In this document: in pieces, positions 10,775 to 21,718 of the stretch
Position numbering within the stretch: the stretch's first letter is position 1
How the letters are laid out: the number at the start of each line of letters is the position of its first letter
DNA from: Crocodylus rhombifer
Lineage: Eukaryota; Chordata; Crocodylia; Crocodylidae
Direction: 5' to 3'
DNA length: 64,000 bases
Assembly (NCBI GenBank): GCA_038503035.1
Contig: JAVSML010025157.1
Coordinates: forward strand, 219,462 to 283,461
Translations under genes and position numbers: made by a program
Notes under the pieces: model-generated
Told to the model about the DNA's origin: nothing
Seen by the model: the letters and a program-made list of their open reading frames with translations, nothing else
Database searches by the model: none

Positions 10775-12212
10775 CATCAGCCAAATTTCCAAGGGCAGTT
10801 CTGACCAGCCTGATTGCCTTCTATGATGAGATGACTGGCTCTGTGGATGTGGGAAGACGAGTAGACATGATATACCTTGACTTTAGCAAGGCTTTTGATA
10901 CCACTTCCCACAACATTTTTGCAAGCAAGCTAAGGAAGTATTGGTTGGATGCAGGGACTATAAGGTGAATAGAAAACTGTCTGGATTGTTGGGCTGACAG
11001 CGTGGTAGCTAATGGCTCAATGTCTAGTTGGCTGCTGGTATCAAGTGGGTTGGTCCTGAAGCTGGCTTTGTTCAATATCTTCATCAGTGACCTGTAAGAT
11101 GGGATGAAGTGCACCCTCAAGCAAGTTTGTAGATGACATTAGACTGGGCAGAGTAGTAGCTACACAGGAGTCTAGGGCTAGGAGTCAGAGAGACCTAGAC
11201 AAATTCGAGGTTCAGACCAAAAGAAATCTCATGAGGTTCAAAAAGGAGAAGTACAAAGTCCTGTATTTTGAACAGTCCCATGCACTAGTACATGCTGGGG
11301 ACTGTCCAACTAAGCAGCAGCTCTGCAGAAAAGGACTTGGGGTTTACAGTGAACAATATGCTGAATATGAGCCAACAGTGTGCCGTTGTTGCCAAGAAGG
11401 CTAACAGCATACTGGGCTGCATTAGTGGGCGCACTGTCAGCAGATTGAGGGAAGCGATTCTTTTGCTGTATTCGGCACTGGTGAGGTTACATCTGGAGTG
11501 CTGTGTCCAGTTTTGGGCCCCCTCCCCCCCCCAGTACAGAAAGGGTGTGGATAAATTGGATAGTAAAGTGGCAATGAAAATGGTTAGGGGGCTCATGACT
11601 TACGAGGAAAGGCTGAGAAAACTGGACTTACTTAGTTTGAAGAAGACTGAAGGGAGGTTTAACAGTAGCCTTCAACTACCTGTCTATTTGTAACATTCAG
11701 ATACAGTGGGCCCTAAGGCCCACCCAGCTAACTAGTAGCCCCTATTGTATGGGGGCTAATGGGTGAGTGCTACAATAAAATACTTGGGACAACAAAGGCA
11801 AGAAACAGGACAGGAGTGATGTGAGAGTCCAAGGATTAAAACATGAAAATGAGTGCACCTGAGGGGGATACTGAGCAGAGCCCTTCAACTACCTGAAGGG
11901 TGTTTCCAAAGAGGATGGAGCTGGACTGTTCTCAGTGGTGACAGATGACAGAACAAGGCAGATGACAGAGCAATGGTCTCAAGTTGCAGCAAGGGAAGCT
12001 TAGGTTAGATATTAGGAAAAACTTTCTCATGAAGATGGTGGTGAAGCACTGGAACAGGTTACCTAGAGAGGTCATGGAATCTCCATCCTTGGAGAAGACA
12101 AAGCCTTCGCCAAGATGATCTACTTGGGGATGGCCCTGTTTGGGCAGGGGGTTGGACTAGATGACCTCCTGAGGTCCCTTCCAACCCTAATTTTCTATGA
12201 TTCTATGAAAAA
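10775..12212 (+). mobile_element. CR1 LINE 3' half, plus strand, with insertion
   Basis: Reverse-transcriptase remnants are readable: a YLDFSKAFDT block near 10870-10905, thumb and C-terminal segments near 11290-11690 (VNNMLNMSQQCAVVAKKANS), and the tail CTATGATTCTATGA ending near 12208. The frame is broken repeatedly. A ~199-bp insert (11683-11881) splits it. Confidence 0.8.
11683..11881. mobile_element. 199-bp insert flanked by 14-bp direct repeats
   Basis: The 14-mer CCTTCAACTACCTG occurs at 11669-11682 and 11882-11895, and CR1 coding sequence resumes after the second copy. The insert has short palindromes (GTGGGCCCTAAGGCCCAC and AGCCCC...GGGGGCT) and no frame. The family is not recognised. 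Confidence 0.55.
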
Positions 12213-12348
12213 CCTTCCATGTGCTGGGTCTTGAGCACTTGAAAAATCTGCCCTGCCCCCAGTCTCTTTACCTTAGTTTCCATTTGTAAAATAAAGCTTA
12301 ATATCACACTTCCAAGTCTTAGCATGTAAGAACTGCTGGGCTCTCACC

Positions 12349-12487
12349 TTATAGTTTCATAGTAGGTGGGGTCAGAAGGGACCTGAGCAGATCATCAAGT
12401 CCGACCCCCTGCCATGGGCAGGAAAGGATGCTGGGGTCAAACGACCCCAGCTAGGTGGTTATCTAGCCTCCTTTTGAAGACCCCCTT
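12349..12487 (-). mobile_element. CR1 3' tail fragment, minus strand
   Basis: GTTTCATAGTAGGTGGGGTC, then AGAAGGGACCTGAGCAGATC and CTAGCCTCCTTTTGAAGACC, matches the tail subfamily at 10100. About 140 bp long. Confidence 0.65.
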
Positions 12488-13639
12488 ATTATGCACTTAT
12501 TGAACACTTACCACTGTGTAGGTGCTGCTGCTGTTCTTACTACTACTATTGGTTGTCTAGCATTTCAGTGATGTTCAGGAAGCTCTGAATGTTTGGGGGC
12601 CTAATTATCAGAATTGCCTGATGTAAAGTCTACTAAAAAAATGGAAACGTTAAACAAAAATGGGGTGAGTAGGAAGTTCTCAGGCTGTCAGAAGGACATT
12701 GCTGGTGCAGTTCCAATGACTGCAGTGAAGCTATGTCCTTTGTTTCATTTTCCTTTTCAGACAGAAAGTGTTTTTGCACCACCTCCGTGACAAACTTGGG
12801 AGAATATGCCCTCCCCACACCTGCACAACCCAGTCATGCCTGCTCTGTGCACACCCTGTCTCCAGATATGAGCCAGAATAGCTGCTTCAGGGCTGCCTTA
12901 AGCTCATGCCTTAATATCTCTCTTCAGCTCTAGGTTGCAATGTATTGCCATATGTTCAATGTTTTGTTGGGGAAAATATACAACCTTTTTTGGGGAGTTG
13001 GCATTCATGGAGGTGGCTTAGATTTATTTATTCATATGCGTGTAACAGGCTGCAGGCTTGCAACCTGGATCAATTAGCCAGTCAGTAATAAACTGCTTAT
13101 CTGAGAGGCCTCAGCTGGCTCCAGCAGTTTAGCAATAATGATGGGAAGTAGACTGGCTGACAGGAAATAAAAGGACAGGAAGAGGAAATGAGAGAGTGGG
13201 ATGTATTTGTATGGGGGGTGGGCTGGCTTCTTGAAGAAAAAAGGAAGATTACAGGGCAGGAGCTAGTCTGTGTGTGCATTCATTTTGGATTGTTTTATAT
13301 TTGCAACTGAGCCCTGTGGTGTAGATTAGCCTAGGGCTTGGAAGCTTGTGTTGTTGGGGCCAGAGAAAGATTGTAGTTGGGACCAAGTTAAAGGCATGTT
13401 TATGTTGGATTACTTATGTTTTTGGCTGAGACCTGCAGAGCAGAGGGACCCTGGGCATTGGAAAAGCCTGTGCTGCTGAGCCCAGAGAGAGACTGTTGCT
13501 AGGACCATGCATATATGCGTGCATGCATTTAAGGAAGTGGATAAAGGTGTTCAAGGGCTGACTTGTGCCTGGGGAAGGTAGCTGACACTGTACCCTGCTG
13601 CAGTATGGAATACAGCAACTGACTGAGCTTTAGTTAAAG
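12488..13639. other. No gene recognised
   Basis: This is unique-looking intergenic DNA with short featureless frames only. Confidence 0.45.
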
Positions 13640-13890
13640 TGCCCTTGCTGCTCTTTTGAAGTGCAGGGATGCTGAATATGTGAGATGCAGAGGCTCCCAT
13701 AGCACACTAATTGGCATCCTCCAGATGACTCGATTAACTGAGTCTGCTCTTGCATGCTGTAATTACAGTGCATCAGAGCAGCATCCCTGCACGTCTCCAG
13801 GCAACCATTATTTCATTCAGCTGAGAGTCAGTCAGGCTGGTCTATGTCCTCTTGCCCCTAATTGGGGCACAATACTCAGCTGCTGAATAA
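13640..13890. repeat. Repeat related to the 58.1-kb MITE
   Basis: The segment near 13705-13795 (GACTCGATTAACTGAGTCTG core) aligns with the reverse complement of 58075-58175. Both carry a palindromic GACTC...GAGTC core. The outer borders of this copy are not resolved. Confidence 0.45.
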
Positions 13891-15539
13891 ATGAGGGCTG
13901 ATGTGTTTTTAAGAGTTTTAACATCGCTTCCTCAACTCATACCAGCTAGTTTTGAGATGTGGCTTAGATGAGTCTCTTTTGGCCTCCCTCCCTTCTCCGA
14001 TTCTCCTTCCTCATCTTTATGGGGATCTATGCCTGTGCATTAAAACAAAGGGGAAGCACACTTTCTGCCAGGCTAGTGTTAAAAAAGGGATGACAGAGAA
14101 GAACAGGTGGGCAATCTCTGGAATTTAGTTACCCAAACCCACATTTTCAGGTATAGAGGGCTAGGTGTTGAAATAAGTAGCCAGATATTTGTAGGTGCTG
14201 AGATTGGCAGTTCTCACTGATTTTAGTGAGGCTGGTGGCTGCACTGTGGACACTGGGGTACTGATTTCTGTCCCTCACTTCAGGTAAAGCTTATAGTTTG
14301 CCATACTCCATCATTTTCTTTAGCTGTTCTGTAGCCCTGTAACGGCTGAGTGTGCTGTTACCAACAGGACTTTGTAAATGGCAACTGCTATTTTGGTTAG
14401 ATTGTTGGGGTTTTTTCTGCATGCATCTATGACATTGCTAGGTCAGAAATTTCTGTCATTGTTCACTCCTCTGCCGCCGCCTCACAAAGAAAAACATCTA
14501 ACTTGTACTGTAGGTTTCAGGCTTCCATTTATCAACCCTTTGCACCAACTGTCACTACTAAAGTTTTCAGCTTATGACAAGCCGGTGTTGAGCTACTAAA
14601 AAGAGCAAGGGGAAGCTTTATGCAGGGAAGCAAAGCCAGCAAACTGGGAGTGGGGCAGGGGGAGGAAATGGAGTATTAAATTAATTAGCTCATCACATCA
14701 TCACAAGGTTTCTGAAAGCAAAAAAAAAATGGAGCTGTATCAGCACATTGGCTTCCAAGCAAGTATGAGTTGGCTGGAGTCCACTCATCTGCATGCAGTT
14801 TTGGATGAATTAAAGTTTTAAAGCCAGTGGGCTTTGCTGGAAAATGACATTTTGCAAGAAGCAAGTTGGCTGCTATGAATGTGAATGGCAGTAGAGCCAA
14901 CATAAGCTCATATTTCTGTTGTTCTTAACCCTTGGGTCCCTGTAAAGCCCAGATTTTCCAGCTTGATGTCCTAAGGCAGAATGACTATGCACAGTGACCT
15001 GACACTTTCCAGTGAGATGGAAGCAAGAAGACAGGCCATAATAGTGTATTATGTAAATGGACTGCATACATCAGAATGGGGGAAGATGAATTGGGGAAGA
15101 GTGGTAAGAGACCTTCTGCCAGACTTTGAGGTTATGGTTTGGGTCAGAAGGTAGTAAGTAAAGATGAGATGGTAAAGCAAAAGTAAGAAGGGGGTACAAG
15201 GGTGTTTTTTTTGTTTTGTTTTTGGTGTGCCGGTTGTGAGTTTTTGTAGTACTGTAGTGTGTCCTGACCTAGCAAACCTGGACTGGGGTATTGTCTCATG
15301 TGGACCAGCTGAGACGAACTTATGGGAGAGGCAAAGAAGACAGCAGCAGGAATGAAAGACTGAAGAGGAAGAGACCAAAAAAGTAGGTCACCATTATGAT
15401 TCTCTTGTAATACCAGTACAGCTCAGCTGCAAGGCTGTGACAAGTGTTTGTGCACACTTGTAAGGGGTGTGTTAATGCTCTGTCTGGAGAGCAAATGAGC
15501 ACTCCTTTGATCAGAAAAGCTAGACAGATGCGACCACAG
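13891..15539. other. No gene recognised
   Basis: This intergenic DNA has no recognisable coding or repeat structure. The minus-strand frames are serine/leucine-rich, short and featureless. Confidence 0.45.
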
Positions 15540-17455
15540 CAGGGGTGGGCAATTGTTCAGTGGCCCTCCAGCCAAAAATGAGTTTTGGTTTGAGGACCAC
15601 AAGTGTAGTCCTACCCCTTGACAGGTGCCCTGCCCCCTGGCTGCCATCTTGGGACTGGAAGCCCTGCCCCTGACCTTTGCCACTGGAAGTGCCTCCCTTT
15701 GTCCCAGAAGTACTCCTTTGGGGGGGAGGGGGGATCCCATCTTGAAACTGGAAAAAAATGTATACTTAAAAAAAAATAAATTTCTAAACTTGTTTTAATT
15801 TTATTAAAAAAAAAAGTCCTGATTTATGTGTTTGTGAGGTGATTGCATAATAGCTCAAAATACACTCTTACTCTTGTATATTGTGTGGGTATGGTGGAGG
15901 CTGGGGGCTGTGGGGAGGGGGCTCAGAGTTCCCAGAGCGTCCGAGTCCCTGGATCTGCACGTGGTGGCAGTGTGCGGAGCCAGCCCTGTAGTACGCAGCT
16001 CCTGCGCTCCCACCCCAGTTCTCCGCTGCATGTGGCAGCAGTGAGTGGGGCCAGCCCTGTCTGGCCCCATAGTGCACAGTTCCTATACTGCTGAAGTGTG
16101 TGGGGCTGGGCTCCCCTTCCTCCTGCCCCTTTTTTCCCCAGTGGGAGTCCCTGACCCTGAATTCCCACTCTTGCAGGCAGGGAGGCGAGGAACAGTCATG
16201 GGATCACCAAAAAAAGCCTCTGCCAGGCAGAGGCTTCTTGCCTCTGGCACCCCCAGCTTGGGACTCATGTTGGTCAGGCCACACTGCTGTGGGGGGAGGG
16301 CGATTGCTGAGCTACCACAGCTGCACCTCCTGCATGGTTTGTAGAGGGCAGTGAGGGCCAGGGCTTACAGAGGGGCCTGTGGGCTGAATATAGTTGCCTG
16401 GTGGGCTAAATTCAGCCAGCGGGCCATATTTTGTCCAACCCTGGACTAAAGACTATGTCATTCTGCAGTTGTTGAAGGTGGGCTCCAAAACATTATCTGA
16501 GTAGCTAACACAATCCTACAAAAGCACAAATAGAAAGGAGCAGACTTGGAGAGCATCTAATTACCTTTTCATGACCCCCACCCCCAACAGGAAGATGATT
16601 TGAGAGCAGGTATATGGGTTAGCGGGGTACAGCTCAAGGCTCAAAAGCTAGGGACAGAAGTTACACACAAACTGGTTTAAGTGATCAGAAACTGGTTTAA
16701 ATCTGTAACAGAATAGGAATTCAGTGCACATAAGCCAGTTTCAAAATGGCTTAAACTGGTTTAAGATAAACCTGGCTGAATGTAGTATCAGATTAAACTT
16801 GTTTAGGTCAAACCGGTTTATGAAACTTCTGTCCCAGACCCCTTCCTGGTTCAAGTAAAATCAGTCCCCCAGCATCCCAGGATGCTTTCCAGCCCTGGGC
16901 TGGGCTGGGCTGTGATGTCTGCTCCAGAGGACAGGGCTGGCTCTGCTTCCTAGCTGAAGCAGTGAAGGCTGGCTGATAAGGCAGTGGGGTGGGGGGTCAG
17001 GCCTGGCTGGGAATGCACCCCAGTCTGTGGGGGGAGGAGACTGTCCTTCCAGGCACACCCCAGCTGGGGCCAGGGAGGGGGGTTAAACTCCCCTTCCTCT
17101 GCTCAAGCTTACTGCTGGCAGCAATTGTGGACTACAAATCCCAGAGGCACCTGGAAGCAGAAAGAGGAAGTGATGATAACAGCAGCAGCATTCTGCAGGG
17201 TAAGTCTGGACTGCAAATCACAGAGACCTTGGGGTGGCAGGAAGAGGAAGTGAACACACAGCCAGCTTTTGGGCAGAGCCACTACAGGAGGGGCAGGTAA
17301 TGATTTGGGGCGGAGGGATGCTTACTGAGTTTTGCCAAGCCATTGAGGACTGCGTGACAGGCAGCCAGGGGCAGATAAATATTAACTCTCTAAAATTTGT
17401 AGGGCCCCACGAGCCAGACAGAATGGCCTGGTGGGCTGCATTTTGCCCACCCCTG
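15540..17455. mobile_element. hAT-type element, composite, non-coding
   Basis: The left end CAGGGGTGGGCAA is matched perfectly in inverted orientation at 17443-17455. The flanking 8-mers GACCACAG and CACTACAG agree at 6 of 8. A second hAT-like right end (TTGTCCAACCCTG) ends at 16443 and is followed by GACTAAAG, also 6 of 8 against the left flank, so either one 904-bp element plus a neighbour or one 1.9-kb composite is possible. The GC-rich interior holds diverged tandem units near 15955-16080. No transposase reading is seen. Confidence 0.6.
16651..16835. mobile_element. Small MITE with perfect 12-bp terminal inverted repeats
   Basis: It starts GGGACAGAAGTT and ends AACTTCTGTCCC. The interior repeats AAACTGGTTTAA-like units in both orientations. 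It lies inside or beside the hAT composite. It is 185 bp with no clear target duplication. Confidence 0.6.
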
Positions 17456-17859
17456 CACTACAGGCATGCGGTTGCATTTTCTGAATCAAAGATAATGTCT
17501 GTTCACTTCTGTTTCAATTTAATTTGTGCATCTTAAACTAACCTGCAAAGATGGAATCACGTAAGCCTCAGGCTTTTTGACTGTCTGTACCTAGGCAAAA
17601 ATAACTCTGCAGGATAAGCAATGCTTGTTGCTAGCTAAGTACATTGACAGAAGGAAGCCTGGTAGCACTTTGTCCCCAAAGATCCCTGTGACGGGTTCTC
17701 TGGCAACTCCAGCAATTGTTGCTGGAGGTCTGCAGGTGGTGGTGAATCTCATACTCTATTTAGAGTCTCCTTTGAGCAGGAAAGTCCACAGGGTTCTGCT
17801 GATAAAGGGTTGTAGATGAAAGAAAATAATAAAAGCTACTGAACAGCATTATGTAGATG

Positions 17860-17980
17860 GAAGAAGCGTTTGGATGCTTATCTTGCTGGGATCCTTTGAC
17901 CTTAGCTGACTTCCTGCCTTTGGGTAGAAGGCTGGACTCAGTGATCTCCCAAGGTCCCTTCCAGCCCTAATGTCTCTGAA
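17860..17980 (+). mobile_element. CR1 3' tail fragment, plus strand
   Basis: TTGGATGCTTATCTTGCTGG, then GGATCCTTTGACC and CCAAGGTCCCTTCCAGCCCT, is the 3' end of the same young CR1 family as at 24656 and 37643. Only about 120 bp remain. Confidence 0.7.
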
Positions 17981-19930
17981 CAGCGTTATATAGATGGAAG
18001 CTGTTAATCCAGGAATTTGGGTAATTTAGTAGAGCCCAGCTGGAGAATAAATATCCCAGATACTGAAAAGAGAACAAACACTCAAATGAAATAGCAGTGC
18101 TACTCTTGAAAGTCCCTTCCCGTTTTGATGCAAATAAAAGACATCAAACTAATACAATGTAGTTAGGTATCTCAGAAAATCTCCCCATTGCCTAAAATCT
18201 TTGTCCAAGATTTTTGCAAACAATTACATGAAATTAAGCTTCTAAATCATTTTAAGGCACCTAAATTACCCTGATTTGTGGTGCTGAGATCCACAAGTCC
18301 TCCTTGAGGCTGAGAGAGCATCAGGTCACTGTGATATGGAAATGAAATTATATTTAAAATGATCCTGCATCATGAAAGGGATGGTTTGTTACCAAGGCAA
18401 ACTAGTCCTGGCATATTACTTACAGGTCAGAGCTTTAATAGTATTTAAGAAATTAGGGGCAAAACATTAGGGAAACAGCTATTCCACCTGTGTAACATAT
18501 GCACACAGTAGTCTCCTATCTTTACATTTCATGCCCAGATAAGTATCTATTATAAGTATATTGTGTATCATTAAGAGCTAATGTTAGAGGTATAAGTTTT
18601 GAAAATATGGTCCTAGGTCCTTTCCTTTCAATGTGGATTGGGTGCCTAAATCCCAGGACTCCTTTTGAAGCTCTTTCCTTAAAGCAGCACATCATGCTGG
18701 CTTCTCCTTTCTTGCAATCTGTCAGACTGCATTACATGTCATTGCTTTAGACAGCTTTTGTTTGTCTGGTTGCTTGTTTGTTTTTTTCTGGTGGTTTTTT
18801 TACCATGGGCAATTTTGGAGTTGCTAGAGAAATGCAGTGTGACCACAAAGGGGGCAATTAATCCTGCTACCACTCCCCTGCTGCCAAATTTCTGGCCTCG
18901 TGGGGAACCCTGTGGGCCAGATATGGCCTGTAAGCTGGAGGCTGAGCACCAGTGTCCTAGAGCAGTTTGGGTTTAGCTCTTGTATTTAAACACAAATATG
19001 TTGAGTAATAAAAATGGTATTTCACAGGTTCAAAAAGTTGTGGGCCATTTTGCATTGCCTCAGATGCATATCTCCAATTTGCACTTCAAGTTTGTGGATT
19101 CAACCAACTTGGTGGTGTTTTGCAATCCTGAGCTTCTAGCCAGGTTGGCCTTCAAAACTGCAGATACTATCATTGCTGGGAATAATTAGAGATCTTGTCC
19201 TATTTCCTGTGCTCTCCCACTTGATTTTTTGGAGTAAATGAGCCATTTTGCCGTGAGAAACCTGAAACTTCCCTGACTTGCTCTGGAGTGGAGGGGGTTC
19301 CCATGCTGTGCTTTGCACCCATCTACTTGTGACTCAGCGTCACACAGGCTATTTCCATCCAATGAACCAAGACTCCTTTTGGAACATCACTGGAGAGCAG
19401 GGGTAGTCATTCCGCTTCCCCATGGCCAGAATGACTGCTGGTCTGAGGAGCTCAGGACTAGGGAGCAGATCTCATTAATAGCAGGATATTATCATTAAGA
19501 TATCTATATGGTCAAATTTTGCCTCCTAGCCCAGTGCCTTTTTTTTTTTTTTTTTTCCATACTTGCTTGTATGATGTGAACTGTGTCTAAAAGCAGAGGT
19601 GGTTCTCTTCAGCCCTTGCACTCACCTGATCCACGCCCCCTCCCCTTTGTGACCACATCAGACTTCTGTGGAAATGTCAGCATTGTTCACGTAAAAAAGT
19701 AATACTGGAAAAACCACATAACATAAATTGAACAGATTACAGGAAAGGAGAATATGTATGACGTGACCAATCAGCTGCTTGTAGGCCAGTAGCGAGGGTG
19801 GTGTGATCAGGGGGAGGAAGTGTAACAGAGCATGTAGGCATAATATTGTTTACTGCTGTAACTGGCCATTTGGTTTCTCAGGGAACAGCCTCCTCTTTTT
19901 GTTAATTGCCTAGTAGTGTGTCCTCTAACT
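17981..19930. other. Mostly unrecognised; hAT-like end near 18880-18957
   Basis: No gene is recognised. GTGGGCCAGATATGGCCTGT, then CTGGAGGCTGAGCACCAGTG, near 18910-18955 looks like a hAT right end; its left end was not found. A 17-18-base T run lies near 19540-19557. Confidence 0.4.
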
Positions 19931-20258
19931 CAGTGGTTCTCAACCTTTTTTATACTAGGACCCATTTTTAAGCATCGGCGGCCAGTCCCAACCCAGCACC
20001 CCTCACTTCCAACCTGCTGCCCCCCAGTGTGTGGGGCAGGAGGTGGGTGTGGAGGCCATGGGGGGGCCCCAAGCAGCCCCTTGCATTAGGACTCTTACCA
20101 GACTGCAAGAGAGAAACCACAGTTTGCCACATTTTTCTCCCTTAAAGGAGAATTCATTTTCTGAAGTTTGTGGATCCATTTTTAAGGTTTGTTCGCAACG
20201 CTTTAATATATTCTTGCAGCTCAGTTTTGGGTGGCGACCCACAGGTTGAGAAATGCTG
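19931..20258. mobile_element. hAT-type MITE, same family as 2682-2980
   Basis: It starts CAGTGGTTCTCAACCTTTTT and ends CAGGTTGAGAAATGCTG, with 13 of 16 terminal positions matching in inverted orientation. The interior CACATTTTTCTCCCTTAAAG matches the copy at 2682-2980. The flanks CTCTAACT and CTCTGTCC match at 5 of 8. Confidence 0.75.
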
Positions 20259-21073
20259 CTCTGTCCTCATATGTATGCATCATGGTGGTGTGTTAGCTAG
20301 ACATGTGTTTGGAAGTTGCAAGCTGCCTGCGCTTATGCGAATTGTCTCAAGTGATCAGTGCAAGTGAGGAGGTTGTAGGCATATTCAGTGGTAGGCTTGA
20401 AGGGTGCAAATAAGGCACTGATCGAGTGAATGAATTCTGCATGTCTGTAATCTTAGTGGAGCTGTGTACTGCTAGTTTATCATCAGTGATTTGCAGCACT
20501 GAGCATGGCAAGAAGCTAGGCACAGGGTTAGTCCAGGTTCTTTAGTGTGTCCCTTGGGATAAGGCTCTTACTTTTATACAATAGCACCGAAAAGGCCTCT
20601 CTGCTCTTGTCTGTGAACAGCAATTGCATGTCTCTTGTTGTGAGACAGGTGTGGATTCCATGTCCTAGTGACCGTGTGAGAAGCAGGTCATGTTCGCCAC
20701 AAAAAAGTTTCAGTTTGCCAATTCCAGGCACGCTGCTAGAAAGATGATGCAACCCTTATCTTGCCAGTGCCTCTGAGGCTTGTGCAGCTCTGTCTACATT
20801 GATAGCACATGCTAATGAAAACCTGGTGCCGCTACCCTTGTCCTCGCCCAGACTTGGCTCATATAACAGCCACTAACACTGCACCAGCTGTCTACATCCA
20901 TTTCTTATCACCACTCCAGGGCTGCAGCAGGGTCGATAAGGTGAAATGCTCTTCATGGCCTCAACCGTCATTTTGCCAGAGAATTCCTCCTGGAAGTTTC
21001 CCAGCTTCAACTCCCCTCAAATGGAGGTGGAACTCTAGCTGAGGCTCTATGCAAAATATCAGAGTCGCATATA

Positions 21074-21553
21074 GGGACCCACCAAACTTGAGGCAACTGC
21101 TGGCCAATTTTTTGTGGGAAAACGCAGCCATTATTGTAGGTGCATTCATAGTGCCCTCCCATGCTTCTGGTTGGCTGAGGACCCCCTGGTGGCCCCACCC
21201 CTCACTACTGATTGCCTGCAAGGGCTGTCTGTCATGTGGCTCCACACCTCACTGCCAATTGGTGGAGAGGGGCAAGGCCACATGCCAGTTGGCAGCAAGG
21301 GGTAGGGATGGCAGCCATCTTGGGCTGCCCATCATGCAAGCAGCACCCTCCATCCTGCTGGCAGGCTATACAGCTGGGCCATAGCACAGGGGGAGTCAGC
21401 AGTCCTCACTGGGGAGCCAGCATTTTATTTTCAGTAAGCTTTCATTTTCTTTTTTTTTCCTTATGAATTTCACAGATTTCATGGACACTGCTTGCTTTCA
21501 CAGGCAATACTGGATTTTGCAAAAACTGTAGAACTGCCATTTTGGTCAGTCTC
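21074..21553. mobile_element. Possible Tc1/mariner-type MITE with TA flanks
   Basis: The left end GGGACCCACCAAA and the inverted right end (read outward GAGACTGACCAAA) agree at most positions, and each is bordered by TA. The TTTCACAGATTTCATGGAC block near the right end recalls Galluhop-like elements of birds and reptiles. It has no coding capacity. Confidence 0.4.
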
Positions 21554-21718
21554 TACTTATACGTGAGGTACTATGCTTGCTGTTGGGCTAGCTCCTAGCA
21601 AACTTCTTTTATTTTATTCCCTTCCATCTCAGGAATAGCTGCTGTTTGGTTATTAATGTAATGAAGTACATGCATAACTCTAGCAGTCTTCAGCACTGCT
21701 TGTACTCTGTCAGCAAGA

